From positions 1 to 64,000 of the forward strand of contig NZ_BOPG01000050.1 of assembly GCF_016863635.1 (NCBI RefSeq): a DNA stretch of 64,000 bases, given 5' to 3'. Each line of letters opens with the position of its first letter. Position 1 is the first letter of the stretch. The position numbers were made by a program, and so were the translations under genes. Positions 1 through 8,632 of the stretch are shown piece after piece. Under the pieces are notes generated by a model that was not told the origin of the DNA, made no database searches, and saw only the letters and a list, made by a program, of their open reading frames with translations. The DNA is from Virgisporangium aurantiacum (lineage in GTDB: Bacteria; Actinomycetota; Actinomycetes; Mycobacteriales; Micromonosporaceae).

Positions 1-222
1 CCGGTCCCACTCCTCGACGGTACGGAACTCCACCGAGATCGTCGGCAACCGGAGATACGTCCACGCGTCGACATCGGTGAGCAGCACGGCGTCGTCGAAG
101 TACCGCACGGACAACCGCGCCGGTAATGCGGTGACCGTACGGTCCTTCCGTTCCCGGCCCGACATCCGTGCGTAGGCGACACCGGCGATCCCGATGACGG
201 CCAGCAATGCGAGCACGGTCAT
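1..222 (-). CDS. Conjugation ATPase, VirB4/TcpF-like, N-terminal fragment (runs off left edge)
   Basis: Only the first 74 residues lie in the window. They start with one membrane-like stretch (MTVLALLAVIGIAGVAYA), then basic residues, then a segment reading ALPARLSVRYFDD...DVDAWTYLRLPT, which resembles the opening of actinobacterial VirB4/TcpF-type conjugation ATPases, where an N-terminal domain precedes the Walker motifs. The Walker motifs are outside the window, so the family call rests on this short segment and on the neighbours. The ATG overlaps the TGA of the upstream TcpE-like gene (ATGA), so the two are translationally coupled. In the conjugation machinery this protein would be the cytoplasmic motor. 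Confidence 0.45.
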   Translation of the reverse strand, partial: MTVLALLAVIGIAGVAYARMSGRERKDRTVTALPARLSVRYFDDAVLLTDVDAWTYLRLPTISVEFRTVEEWDR

Positions 223-617
223 CGGCCGCCACCGTCGGGGATCCACCGCGACGCGGTGAGCACGATCGGCCGGGCCGGGTGCGCGGCCGCCATTCCACCG
301 AGCATGCGTGGCTCCTGGCTGCGCACCGCGATGGCGCCCAGCCACTCTTCCACCTTCTTCTCGTGCGCGACCGGCCGGTCCACCTGGAGCATCAACAGGA
401 CGGGTGGACCCGCGTACACCAGGATCGCGATTCCCACGTTGCCGACCAGGCCGCCCAGGCCGAGCAGTGCGCACAGCGGCATCCACACGGCCGCGGCGAC
501 CAGACCCGCCAGTAGTTGCGGAATACTGATGCCGTCACGCAGCGGCAGCCGCACGTCGTCGAAGGCGTAGATCCGGACCCGCATGTTCCACGTGTGCGTG
601 AAGGTGCGCACTATCAT
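219..617 (-). CDS. TcpE-family conjugal transfer membrane protein
   Basis: The 132-aa product starts MIVRTFTHTW and contains an RIYAFDDVRLPLRDGISI segment followed by two hydrophobic helices (about residues 40-80), the layout of TcpE, a small membrane component of Tn916/pCW3-type conjugation systems. The start at 617 lies just after the stop of the preceding gene and has a GGACGGA stretch upstream. A start at 659 would overlap that gene. The stop overlaps the next ATG. The C-terminal tail is basic and hydrophilic. I infer that it assembles with the TcpC-like and ATPase proteins encoded on either side. Confidence 0.55.
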   Translation of the reverse strand: MIVRTFTHTWNMRVRIYAFDDVRLPLRDGISIPQLLAGLVAAAVWMPLCALLGLGGLVGNVGIAILVYAGPPVLLMLQVDRPVAHEKKVEEWLGAIAVRSQEPRMLGGMAAAHPARPIVLTASRWIPDGGGR

Positions 618-630
618 CGCTGTCCGTCCA

Positions 631-900
631 TCACTGGAAGAGGGATTGAACAAAGCCACTCAGAACTCCGAGGATTTCGTATCCAAAGCTGATCATCGCG
701 TAGACGCACGCCGCGATAGCGAGGTAGCCGAGAAACAACGCCAGTGACCTGTCGTCGCCGCGCAGATACCTGAGGCTGTACACACCGATGAAGAGTGCCG
801 CGATCGGTGCGATGATCCCTTCCAGTTTGTTGGCGATGTTCTGGCCGTCCAGGGCCAACACACCGGATCCGGCCGCCAACTGCACGATGTCACTCACCAC
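631..900 (-). CDS. Small membrane protein of the conjugation module
   Basis: An 89-aa protein with a short N-terminal segment and two or three hydrophobic helices (roughly residues 30-50 and 55-85): IIAPIAALFIGVYSLRYL and LALFLGYLAIAACVYAMI. Size and position match the small membrane subunits (TcpD-like or TrbC/VirB2-like) that occur in actinobacterial conjugation operons, but no diagnostic motif is visible. It sits 23 nt downstream of the TcpC-like gene and 13 nt upstream of the TcpE-like gene, so one transcript is likely. Its exact role is unknown. Confidence 0.5.
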   Translation of the reverse strand: MVSDIVQLAAGSGVLALDGQNIANKLEGIIAPIAALFIGVYSLRYLRGDDRSLALFLGYLAIAACVYAMISFGYEILGVLSGFVQSLFQ

Positions 901-923
901 GTCGCACTCTCCAGATTGACAAC

Positions 924-2564
924 TCAGGTGCCGCTGGGCGGCGGAGTCCTGCTCCCCGGCAGCGGGCCGGAACCCGACACGACGGGCTCCGGCTGACCGC
1001 CCGGTCGGGTGGGGGACGCCGTCGGCTCACTCGGTGGCGGCGCAACGCCGCCCACGGCTGGCGCGATCTCCGCCGACTCCACTCCGCCGTGGATGCTGTG
1101 GACGAACCACCGCCCACCGATGCTCCGCAGGGCCAACCGGTACGTCTGGATCACCGCACCGCCCGAAGCGGTCCGCCAACGCATGACCACTTCCGCGACG
1201 CGCTCGTCGCTTGCGTCGCCGTCACCGCGTAGCGGTACGAACACACGGGTGACGTCCACGAACACCCCTGCGCCACGGAGCCCGGTGATACCGGAGTCCG
1301 GCGTCACCAGTTGGGCGAGATCCGGTGACGACACACCGTAGGCCCGGAAGAAGCTGACGATGGTCGGCCTCATCTCCGCCGCGGCCGCGTCGTCGGCCGG
1401 CCTGTTCTCAGCCGGAGCACTCGCCGCCGCGACGGGCGGGCACGCGGTGAACGCGGCGTAGGAGGTGATCGCCAACGCGCGTCCACCGTCGGCGGCGGAC
1501 ACCGCCACATCCATGCACGTCCACCCGCCGGGCTCCACCAGCGCCGCGAGGTGCACGACGGCCCGGTGGTCGTCCCGCGTGGTCACCCCGGCCGGCAGCG
1601 GCTGCCCGACGACCCGTTGTTTTCCGTGACCGTCCCAACCGTGCTGGTTGTCGGTCCGCTGTGGGAAGAAGACACTCAGCTGTTCCGCGCGCTGGCGTGG
1701 ATCGGCCTGATCCCAGGTCAGGTAGGCGTACACGAACCGCGCCGCGTACCCCGACGCCTGTGCGACCGGAAACGCGTCGCCCGGCTCGGGTCGGGGCGGG
1801 TCGTAGAGCGCCTTGCCCGCAAGCCGGTAGACGCCGTTGACGACGACCACCAGCAGCGCGAACATCATCATCAGCAACAGGACGTGGCGCCGCCAACGGC
1901 CACCGGCGAACCGCGACCGGAGGCGTACCTTTCGCGGGCCTCCGTCAAGCGGTTCCACGGTTCCGTTCTCGATGACGAAGCCGGGATCGGGGTCCGTGGC
2001 TTCGTCCCCCGCGACGTCCAGCCGATTCTCCAGGCTCGGGGTGTGTGTCTGCGCCGCTGCGGCCGCCGGGCCGATCCCGCCGGGCTTCTTTCTGTTGCGC
2101 CCGAAGCGCTTCCGCCGGGTCGGCTCCGCCGGACGGTTCGGCTCGGAGTTCACCGGCGGGGCCGACGGAAGCGATGGGACCGGCGCGGGGGAGGCCGGTG
2201 CCGGCTGTGCGTAAGCCGGGGCCGGCGGACCCGGCTGGGCGTAAGCGGGCGCGGCGGGCGGCGGACCCGGCTGGGCGTAGGCGGGCGCGGCGGGTTGCGG
2301 ATAGGCCGGCGCGGCGGGTTGCGGATAGGCGGGCGCCGCCGGTCGCGGGTAGGTGGCCGGAGCCGGTTGCGGGTAGGCGGGCGCCGCCGGTTGCGGGTGC
2401 ACGCCCAGGACGCCGTGTCGCACAGCGACGGCAACCTGCGGCGGGAAATGAGACGGTTGCTGCGCCGGTTGCACGGTCGTGCCGTTGCCCGGAGGCGTGG
2501 CGTGCGCCCACGGCTGGTGGTAGGTCCCCGCCGGATCCGGGCGGTGCACGTCGTTCTGTGTCAT
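924..2564 (-). CDS. TcpC-like conjugal transfer protein with long Pro/Ala/Gln-rich N terminus
   Basis: A protein of about 546 aa. The first 140 residues are a low-complexity run of AYPQP/AYAQP repeats, followed by a basic stretch (RRKRFGRNRKKPGG), one transmembrane helix near residue 240 (HVLLLMMMFALLVVVVNGVYRLA) and an extracytoplasmic C-terminal half. In TcpC that half forms NTF2-like domains needed for channel assembly. The ATG at 2564 is preferred because GAGGAAG lies about 9 nt upstream and it follows the preceding stop by 1 nt; an upstream ATG at 2585 would overlap. The repeat-rich cytoplasmic tail is longer than I expect for TcpC, and repeat number may vary between strains. Confidence 0.6.
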   Translation of the reverse strand: MTQNDVHRPDPAGTYHQPWAHATPPGNGTTVQPAQQPSHFPPQVAVAVRHGVLGVHPQPAAPAYPQPAPATYPRPAAPAYPQPAAPAYPQPAAPAYAQPGPPPAAPAYAQPGPPAPAYAQPAPASPAPVPSLPSAPPVNSEPNRPAEPTRRKRFGRNRKKPGGIGPAAAAAQTHTPSLENRLDVAGDEATDPDPGFVIENGTVEPLDGGPRKVRLRSRFAGGRWRRHVLLLMMMFALLVVVVNGVYRLAGKALYDPPRPEPGDAFPVAQASGYAARFVYAYLTWDQADPRQRAEQLSVFFPQRTDNQHGWDGHGKQRVVGQPLPAGVTTRDDHRAVVHLAALVEPGGWTCMDVAVSAADGGRALAITSYAAFTACPPVAAASAPAENRPADDAAAAEMRPTIVSFFRAYGVSSPDLAQLVTPDSGITGLRGAGVFVDVTRVFVPLRGDGDASDERVAEVVMRWRTASGGAVIQTYRLALRSIGGRWFVHSIHGGVESAEIAPAVGGVAPPPSEPTASPTRPGGQPEPVVSGSGPLPGSRTPPPSGT

Positions 2565-2565
2565 C

Positions 2566-3201
2566 TCAGCCGGCTTCCTCTGCACGGGTGGTATTCGGCG
2601 TTCGTGGCGCGTCGTCGCCGGACCGCGGCACGAGGGCGGCGTACGTGGTCCTCAGTTCGGCGGCGATACTGTCCAGCTCGACCCGGAGCCGGGCGGAGGC
2701 CTCGACGTCACCGGCTCTCTCGGCGTCGAGGCCACGGGTCGCCGCGGCGGCGACGGCCGCCGCGACCCGCTCTCGGATCGTCGCCGCGATCCGGTCGTGC
2801 TCGACGGGCGGCAGGACGTCGACCGAGTACCCGATGATGTCGTCCCGCAGTTCCTGCAGCACGAGAAGCGTCTCCACGAGGTCGCCCGGCACCTCCCGGG
2901 CGCCCGGAGGTCGGTGGGTGAGGCGCCGGTCGACGACGTGGAAAAGCAACGCCAGCCCCAACGCACCCGGCAGGACCAGCCACGAGCCCGGCCCGGACGC
3001 GCCGCGAGAGGTGGCGACAACCAACGCCACGAGCAGCACGCCGGACCCGGCGAGCAGTATCACCCGGCCCCGTCGTACCAATGCGACGATGCGTTCGTAC
3101 TGGGCCTGTGTCTCCGGTGGCGCATCGCCCATGACGAAGGCGCTGTCGACGTGCGGGGTGGCCGTCCACTGTCGGAAGGCGGCGGAAAGCCACCTGGACA
3201 T
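2566..3201 (-). CDS. Membrane protein of unknown function, first gene of the conjugation operon
   Basis: A 211-aa protein with two adjacent hydrophobic helices (about residues 50-95) followed by a 110-residue cytoplasmic helical region rich in Glu, Arg and Ala (IRERVAAAVAAAATRGLDAERA and onward) that could form a coiled coil. I recognise no family. The ATG at 3201 has GAGGAG about 9 nt upstream; a GTG at 3207 would leave only 3 nt. It is 1 nt from the TcpC-like gene, so it probably belongs to the same operon and may anchor or regulate the transfer apparatus; that is inference from position. Confidence 0.6.
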   Translation of the reverse strand: MSRWLSAAFRQWTATPHVDSAFVMGDAPPETQAQYERIVALVRRGRVILLAGSGVLLVALVVATSRGASGPGSWLVLPGALGLALLFHVVDRRLTHRPPGAREVPGDLVETLLVLQELRDDIIGYSVDVLPPVEHDRIAATIRERVAAAVAAAATRGLDAERAGDVEASARLRVELDSIAAELRTTYAALVPRSGDDAPRTPNTTRAEEAG

Positions 3202-3372
3202 TCTCACGGCTCCTCACGTCGACACTTTTCTGATCTTGGCGACACTTGCGAACGGTAGCCTCCCAGATCGCACCGGCGCGACGCTGTCTTCTCGCTTTCG
3301 TTCCGCGACAACGCGGGAAGCGCCGCGGCCGGTGTCTGGACGACGGCCGGGTCGGCGTACAGGGTGGTGCGG

Positions 3373-3717
3373 ATGAACGAGAGAACCGGCGTTGTGGTAT
3401 CCGTCCGCGTGTACTGGCGACGCGACGACACCGGCCGACCCCACCGCCGCCAGCGGATCCGGGTGGAGTATTCCGACGGCACGACCACCCGCCTGGTCAC
3501 GGGCGAATCCAGCCCCGGTCGGGAGGTCGGGACGGGCGACCGCGTCACCGTGCTGTTGCGGCCGGGCCGGCCGGTCGCCGTCGTGCCGGTCCCCGCGGAG
3601 CGCCCCACGCGGAGCACCGTCCGGGTCCGTAGCGGTCTGGTCGCGTACGCCGGTCTGGTCGCGCTGGTGCTTCTCATCGGTGGCGGCATCTGGATCCGCG
3701 CGACGTCGGGCCCGTGA
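3373..3717 (+). CDS. Small membrane protein with DUF3592-like beta domain
   Basis: A 114-aa protein. Residues 1-75 look like a small beta barrel of DUF3592 type (TGVVVSVRVYWRRDD, then RIRVEYSDGTTTRLV, then GDRVTVLLRPGRPVAVV), followed by one C-terminal membrane helix (GLVAYAGLVALVLLIGGGIWI). It is divergent from the conjugation operon, across a gap of about 170 bp that must hold both promoters. The ATG at 3373 is preferred over in-frame GTGs at 3364 and 3367. Function unknown. Confidence 0.55.
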   Translation: MNERTGVVVSVRVYWRRDDTGRPHRRQRIRVEYSDGTTTRLVTGESSPGREVGTGDRVTVLLRPGRPVAVVPVPAERPTRSTVRVRSGLVAYAGLVALVLLIGGGIWIRATSGP

Positions 3718-3843
3718 CCGCGGCGTGACCGTCGACACGGCAGTCAGCGGCGCGAAAGCCGCATGGCAGGGGAGTGAAGGCGGGTTCTGCTTCAGTTGGT
3801 GTGCCGAGGTGTTTCCCGACCGGCCCGCGAAAGGAGAACGTCG

Positions 3844-4026
3844 ATGGGCGCGGAAGCCGCCGCACAACTGGTCGTGGAGGCCGCGACGATCCACGCTGTC
3901 CACGTCGCCGACGAGGACGGGTACTGCCGCGGCTGCCTGCTCCAATGGGCCCTGCTCACCCGCCACCCGTGCTCACAGGACCGCTGGGCGGTCGCGGTGA
4001 TCGACGAGCACGCTACCGACCGGTAG
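3844..4026 (+). CDS. 60-aa protein with a C-x-x-C pair
   Basis: The ORF encodes 60 residues starting MGAEAAAQLV and is preceded by AAAGGAG about 7 nt upstream, a near-ideal ribosome binding site, which is the main evidence that it is real. It contains YCRGCL and a further Cys (HPCSQ), so a small metal-binding or redox fold is possible. No family recognised. It lies between the conjugation edge and the subtilase, and a bidirectional terminator follows. Confidence 0.6.
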   Translation: MGAEAAAQLVVEAATIHAVHVADEDGYCRGCLLQWALLTRHPCSQDRWAVAVIDEHATDR

Positions 4027-4037
4027 CCGCGGCACAC

Positions 4038-4072
4038 ACCGGGGCGGGCACGACGTGCATACCCGCCCCGGT
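4038..4072. terminator. Hairpin between convergent genes
   Basis: Arms ACCGGGGCGGG (4038-4048) and CCCGCCCCGGT (4062-4072) pair perfectly over 11 bp around a 13-nt loop. It lies exactly between the 60-aa ORF and the convergent subtilase gene, as expected for a shared factor-independent-like terminator of a high-GC genome. No U-tract follows. Confidence 0.6.
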
Positions 4073-4085
4073 TCCGGTCCGGTCG

Positions 4086-7000
4086 TCAGCGCAGGCCGTA
4101 CGCCCGGATGATGGTCTCCGTCACGGCGGTCCCCCGATCGTCGGCCGCGGTCGCCCGCAGCGACACGAACCGCGTGCCGGCGGGATGGTGCACGGCAACC
4201 GTCCGGTTGAGCCCGGTCCCGTGGACCGTTGCCGGCCTCCACGTCTGGCCGTCGTCGTACGAGACCTCGACCGTGAGCGTGGTCAGGTTCCCGTACGTGG
4301 CGCCGGCCTGCTGCTGGACGGTGACCGGATAGGTCGCCGCACCGGTACGGGCCAGATTGTGATCGTCGAGCGTGGGCGCGAACCGCACGGCCAACGCGGG
4401 CAGCGTCCCGGCGTCCACTCTGGACGATGCGAACGTCCACGCCGTCGACAGCCGGGTCGAGTACGAGGCGTTGGTCCGGGTCACGTTCGCCTCGAGCCGA
4501 TAGGTCCCCGGGTCGTCCGGCACCTGGAAGGCGTCGGAGTCGTACGTGGACTCGCCGAGCTGCCGCCCGTCCTTGAAGAGCACGAGCCGCGCCGTGTCCG
4601 GACGGCTGTAGCCGATCCGGTCGGCGCCGGACCGGTCGCCGAACAACGGCACCCCGAAGCCGATGTAGGCACCGTCCCGGACGAGGAACGGCGAGTACAC
4701 CGGATGCGGTGCCAGGCCGGGCCCGAACACCCCGGAGTTCCAGCACTTCACCACGACCTGCCCGCGGCGGTACGTCGCGTCGAGCGGAAAGTACACCGTC
4801 TGGAGGTCGGCGTCGCCGGGGCCTTCGCCCGCGCGGAACAGGCCCACGGCCGACTGCCAGGGCAGCTCCGGCGTTCGCAGTTCGGTGATGCCCGCCGGTG
4901 TCGTGAGTGGGCCGACCGCTGCGAGCCAGGCCTCCTGGTCCGGCCCGCTGTTGGCGATCCGGTGCTCGACGCGCGCGAACTCGCTGTCCCGCAGGCGTGG
5001 GGTCAGGTCGTCCGGCACGTTCCGGTCGTGCTTCCACTCGATCGCGTACGCGTAGGGCGAACCGCTGAACCCACCCTTGCCGTCGGCCCTGCCCGCCATG
5101 GCGGCGACCCGGTACGTGAACTGCCCGGCCGGAGCCGAGGTCTGCGACGGGACGACTGTGTAGCGCTCCGGCCGCCCGATGGACTCGTCGCTCCACACCT
5201 GCCCCGCGACGGTACGGAAGTAGCCGATGTTCGCGCTCCCGGCGAGCGCGGCACCCGGCCGGTCGAGCCGGAACCCGATCGGCCTGCCCTTGCGGGCGTC
5301 GAAGACGAACGTCTTCGAACCGTCCACTGTGTACGAGGGTTCGGCGCCGGTGACGTACCGCCACTCGGGGTCCGCCCCGATCGTCAGGCTGGAGATGACG
5401 AAGTACGTACCCTTCGGCAGCCGGACCGTCGATCCGGCCGGGCTTCCGCTGACGCCGGTGTCCACGTTGGCGAAGCTGACGCCGATGAGTTCACGATCGG
5501 TGACGGGTACGCCGTCGGGCCCGATCACCGCAACGGTCACGTCGTAGCTCTCCACCTCGCGGTTGAGCGCGACGGGCGTGCGCACCACGGTGTCCCCGCC
5601 GGTCGCCACGACGTAGCCCTGGTACTGCCCGTCCGGCCCGTTCACCCGCGGGTCGGCGACGAGATGCGCGGTGGCCGTGCCGTGTGCCGGCACCGTGATG
5701 TCGGCCGTGGGCACAGCGAACATGCCCGCCGGAGCGGCGTGCCCGGCCGGGTCCCGCACGTGGGCCTCGAGGTGCAGCGGCACCGCCGTGTCGCCGTCGT
5801 TGCGGTACGTGAGCGCCGTGTCGATCGGCTGGTCGTCGGTGTGCGGCCAGGCGACCGTCCTGTCGTCCACTGTGGACGGCGTGACGAACACCGGGCGCTT
5901 CGCCGCCGCGGCGACGTCGATCCGGCCCGCGCCCTGTGCGAACACGCTCGCGCCGTCGTTCGTGACGGCCGTTCCCATGAGGGAGGCCTTCAGCTCGGGT
6001 GCCTTCCAGCCCGGGTGCCCGCCGGCCAGGATCGCCGCCGCACCCGCCACGTGCGGTGTCGCCATCGAGGTGCCCGACAGGGACACGTAGCGACCGTCCA
6101 CAGCGGGGTACGCGCGGGCGAACAGCGACCCCTCGGCCAGCGCCGACACGATGCCCACGCCCGGCGCGGTGACGTCCGGCTTGAGCGCGCCGCCCGGGCT
6201 GGTGGGGCCTCGGCTCGAGAAGTCGGCCATCGCGTCGGCGCCGTCCACCGCGCCGACCGTGAGCGCCCGTTCCGCCGTGCCGGGGCTCGCGACCGTGCCG
6301 GCGCCCGGTCCGGCGTTCCCCGCGGCGACCACGAACAGGGTGCCGGACTGTTCGGTCAGCCGGTCGACCGTCGCGCTCATCAGGTCCTCGGCGCCGTGCG
6401 TGACGAAGCCACCGAGGCTCATGTTCACGACCTGTGCGCCCTGCTGGACCGCCCACTCCATCCCGGCGATGATCCACGACTCCAGGCCCTGGCCGTTGTC
6501 GCCGAGGACCTTGCCGTTCAGCAGCGTCGCGTCCGGTGCGACCCCGACGTACCTGCCACCGGAGGCGGCGCCGTCGCCGGTGACGACACCCGCGACGTGG
6601 GTGCCGTGCCCGAACCTGTCGGCGGTACCCGAGGCGCTGCCCGTGAAGTCGTGCGCCCCGACCACGGCGCCCGCGAGGTCCGGGTGGCCGGGATCGATTC
6701 CGCTGTCCAGCACCGCCACCGTGACACCAGCGCCCGTGCGGCCGGCCTTCCACGCCTCCGGGGCGCCGATCTGCGGCACGCTCCTGTCCAGCACCGCCTT
6801 CACCTGGCCGTCCAACCAGATCCTGTGCACGCCGGTCGTCAGCGTCTTCGCCCGCGGGTCGGCGACACGCTTCCAGAATCCGGCCGCGTCGGCCTTGTCC
6901 AGCGTGCTCGCGCTCCCGTCCACACTGGACAGTGCCGTCGCCGCCGTCAGCCCCGGCGCCGACGTCTGCCCACCGAGAATCAGTGGCAGGGTCGTCCGGC

Positions 7001-7355
7001 TGCGGTCGTCGTACCCGGACCGCAACAACAGCGACACGTCGAACAGCCGGCGGTCGACCTTCTTCGCGTTCACCAGCGCCACGGCGTCCTCCGGGAACAC
7101 GTACTCGTCGCCGTTCTCGGTCCGGTGCCGGAACGACATACCCGTACGCCCCTTGCCCGGCACCACGTCCAGCACCTTGGCGAGGTCGCGGTTCCCGCTG
7201 ACGATCACCCGGTCACCGGTGATCAGCGTGACCGAGAACCCGCTCGGTTCCGTACCGGTCGGTGCCGCGCTCGCCGTGTCCGTTTCCGGGGTCACGACGA
7301 TCCCCGCCGCGGCGAGGATCAGTCCCGCCATGGACAAGCAGATGAGACGGCGCAT
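4086..7355 (-). CDS. Secreted subtilisin-family (S8) serine protease, about 1,089 aa
   Basis: An N-terminal signal peptide (MRRLICLSMAGLILAAAGI, with alanines near residue 30) precedes a propeptide-like region and an S8 catalytic domain. The triad is visible: Asp in VAVLDSGID (about residue 214), His in GHGTHVAG (about 252) and Ser in SGTSMATPHVAG (about 428), with NMSLGG and the oxyanion Asn region between. The C-terminal 600 residues look like beta-sandwich and jelly-roll repeats, common in large actinomycete subtilases. The ATG at 7355 is chosen because GGGGGA lies 9 nt upstream; an ATG at 7364 overlaps the upstream stop but has the Shine-Dalgarno too close. It lies downstream of, and almost touching, the CU044_5270 gene, so it may be co-transcribed with the sigma factor pair. 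Confidence 0.9.
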   Translation of the reverse strand: MRRLICLSMAGLILAAAGIVVTPETDTASAAPTGTEPSGFSVTLITGDRVIVSGNRDLAKVLDVVPGKGRTGMSFRHRTENGDEYVFPEDAVALVNAKKVDRRLFDVSLLLRSGYDDRSRTTLPLILGGQTSAPGLTAATALSSVDGSASTLDKADAAGFWKRVADPRAKTLTTGVHRIWLDGQVKAVLDRSVPQIGAPEAWKAGRTGAGVTVAVLDSGIDPGHPDLAGAVVGAHDFTGSASGTADRFGHGTHVAGVVTGDGAASGGRYVGVAPDATLLNGKVLGDNGQGLESWIIAGMEWAVQQGAQVVNMSLGGFVTHGAEDLMSATVDRLTEQSGTLFVVAAGNAGPGAGTVASPGTAERALTVGAVDGADAMADFSSRGPTSPGGALKPDVTAPGVGIVSALAEGSLFARAYPAVDGRYVSLSGTSMATPHVAGAAAILAGGHPGWKAPELKASLMGTAVTNDGASVFAQGAGRIDVAAAAKRPVFVTPSTVDDRTVAWPHTDDQPIDTALTYRNDGDTAVPLHLEAHVRDPAGHAAPAGMFAVPTADITVPAHGTATAHLVADPRVNGPDGQYQGYVVATGGDTVVRTPVALNREVESYDVTVAVIGPDGVPVTDRELIGVSFANVDTGVSGSPAGSTVRLPKGTYFVISSLTIGADPEWRYVTGAEPSYTVDGSKTFVFDARKGRPIGFRLDRPGAALAGSANIGYFRTVAGQVWSDESIGRPERYTVVPSQTSAPAGQFTYRVAAMAGRADGKGGFSGSPYAYAIEWKHDRNVPDDLTPRLRDSEFARVEHRIANSGPDQEAWLAAVGPLTTPAGITELRTPELPWQSAVGLFRAGEGPGDADLQTVYFPLDATYRRGQVVVKCWNSGVFGPGLAPHPVYSPFLVRDGAYIGFGVPLFGDRSGADRIGYSRPDTARLVLFKDGRQLGESTYDSDAFQVPDDPGTYRLEANVTRTNASYSTRLSTAWTFASSRVDAGTLPALAVRFAPTLDDHNLARTGAATYPVTVQQQAGATYGNLTTLTVEVSYDDGQTWRPATVHGTGLNRTVAVHHPAGTRFVSLRATAADDRGTAVTETIIRAYGLR

Positions 7356-7357
7356 CG

Positions 7358-8623
7358 TCAGCATTCCCCCGGACCGCGCGTGACCACGGAGGGCGCGTTC
7401 GCGGCCGGCGGCTCGTCGTTCGTCCAGCGCATCTCCGTCACGGCCTGGTAGCCGATCAGCGCGCCCTTCGGCACCCACGACATGTAGTCGGCCGGCTTGA
7501 GCAGGCGGGTCTCGAACGAGAGCGTGTCCCCGGTGTCGGGGCTGAACACGATGCTCACCGCGTAGGGCCCGGCCGAGTCGGCGCGCTGCTCCTCGACCGT
7601 GTCGTTGCTGGTGATGGAGACGGCGACGCCGTTGCGGCCCGTGCCGTCCTTCACCGCGCCGAGCGACGTGATGCCGGGCATCCCGGCGAGTACCTTGTAC
7701 GCGGCGGCGCGAACCTGTGGCGTGATGGGGTTGAAGAACAGCAGGTTCTGCACGCCGCCGAAGAGCGACTCGCCGAGCTCCACGTCGGTCTGGCGCGGCA
7801 GGTTCTGCTTCTCGATGACGCCGATCAGCCACTGCCTCAGCGCGGCCGGGTCGGACGGCAGGGCACGGACCTGGTCCGCCGTCAGGTGCTCACCGAGGAC
7901 GGCGAACTGGGACGGCTCCCCGCCCGGTGTGCGCCTGACCTGGACGCCCGCCCCGGCCCCTGCCCCGTCGTCGGACCTGGAGACCCGGCTCGTCCCGGCG
8001 GCGTCGACGGTGTAGTTCCGGTTCGGGTCGGGCGGGCAGCCCGGCCCCTGGTCGATCGGCCAGCTGCTCGGCGACCCGGCCTTCCGCCAGGCCGCCTTGT
8101 CCGCGTCGGAGGCGGGCTCGGCACCGGCCCAGCGGGTCTCGGACACGGTGAAGCTGTCCGTCTTCGGGTACCACCGGCTGTTGGCGTAGCGGCCCATGAT
8201 GGCGTATTCGGCGCCCTGCTGACCGACTCTGATGAGCTGACCCTCCGTCCAGCTGGACAGCCAGTACCTGCCCGAGCCGGGGTCGGTCCGGCGCAGTGTC
8301 TGCCCGGCCGCGGCGAACAACAGCTCGTGCGCCGACCGGTTGTCCGGCTTCAGCGGTCCGGTGTCCGGCGGGCGGGCCGACCCGCGGCTGCTGTTCGCGC
8401 CGGAGGGACCGGGAGGGTCCGGGCGCAGGGCGTGCGCACCGACCACGATCCCGGCCGACACGGCGATCGCACCGGCCGCGACGGGCACCAGGAGCCGTAC
8501 CCGCCAGCGCGACGCGGGCTTCGTGGAGATCTGGCGCGTCAGGCGGCGCCGCGCATCGTTCACCGTCTCCACCGACGGCGCGCTGACCGGTCTGGCGCCG
8601 GCAAGCAGTTCAAGTTCGTCCAC
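7358..8623 (-). CDS. CU044_5270 family protein (sigma-factor partner, probable anti-sigma-like membrane protein)
   Basis: A 421-aa protein. It starts with a cytoplasmic segment (VDELELLAGARPVSAPSVETVNDARRRL), has one membrane helix (about residues 44-66) and a large extracytoplasmic domain. This layout and the opening are typical of the actinobacterial CU044_5270 family, which usually follows an ECF sigma gene. The start is GTG at 8623, 9 nt after the sigma factor stop. The start codon lies inside a TCCACAGTGGA palindrome. It may act as a membrane-anchored regulator of the sigma factor; that is inference from order and topology. Confidence 0.75.
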   Translation of the reverse strand: MDELELLAGARPVSAPSVETVNDARRRLTRQISTKPASRWRVRLLVPVAAGAIAVSAGIVVGAHALRPDPPGPSGANSSRGSARPPDTGPLKPDNRSAHELLFAAAGQTLRRTDPGSGRYWLSSWTEGQLIRVGQQGAEYAIMGRYANSRWYPKTDSFTVSETRWAGAEPASDADKAAWRKAGSPSSWPIDQGPGCPPDPNRNYTVDAAGTSRVSRSDDGAGAGAGVQVRRTPGGEPSQFAVLGEHLTADQVRALPSDPAALRQWLIGVIEKQNLPRQTDVELGESLFGGVQNLLFFNPITPQVRAAAYKVLAGMPGITSLGAVKDGTGRNGVAVSITSNDTVEEQRADSAGPYAVSIVFSPDTGDTLSFETRLLKPADYMSWVPKGALIGYQAVTEMRWTNDEPPAANAPSVVTRGPGEC

Positions 8624-8632
8624 AGTGGAACA

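Noticed and set aside
2150..2434. AYPQP repeat region as a DNA repeat or CRISPR-like array
   Set aside because: The repeats are imperfect codon-level repeats of a Pro-rich protein tail, without spacers or constant direct repeats.
3774..7451. Very long plus-strand open frame opposite the subtilase
   Set aside because: It is a shadow of the minus-strand protease: Arg/Pro/Gly-rich, no family motif, and the protease triad and signal peptide are clear on the other strand.
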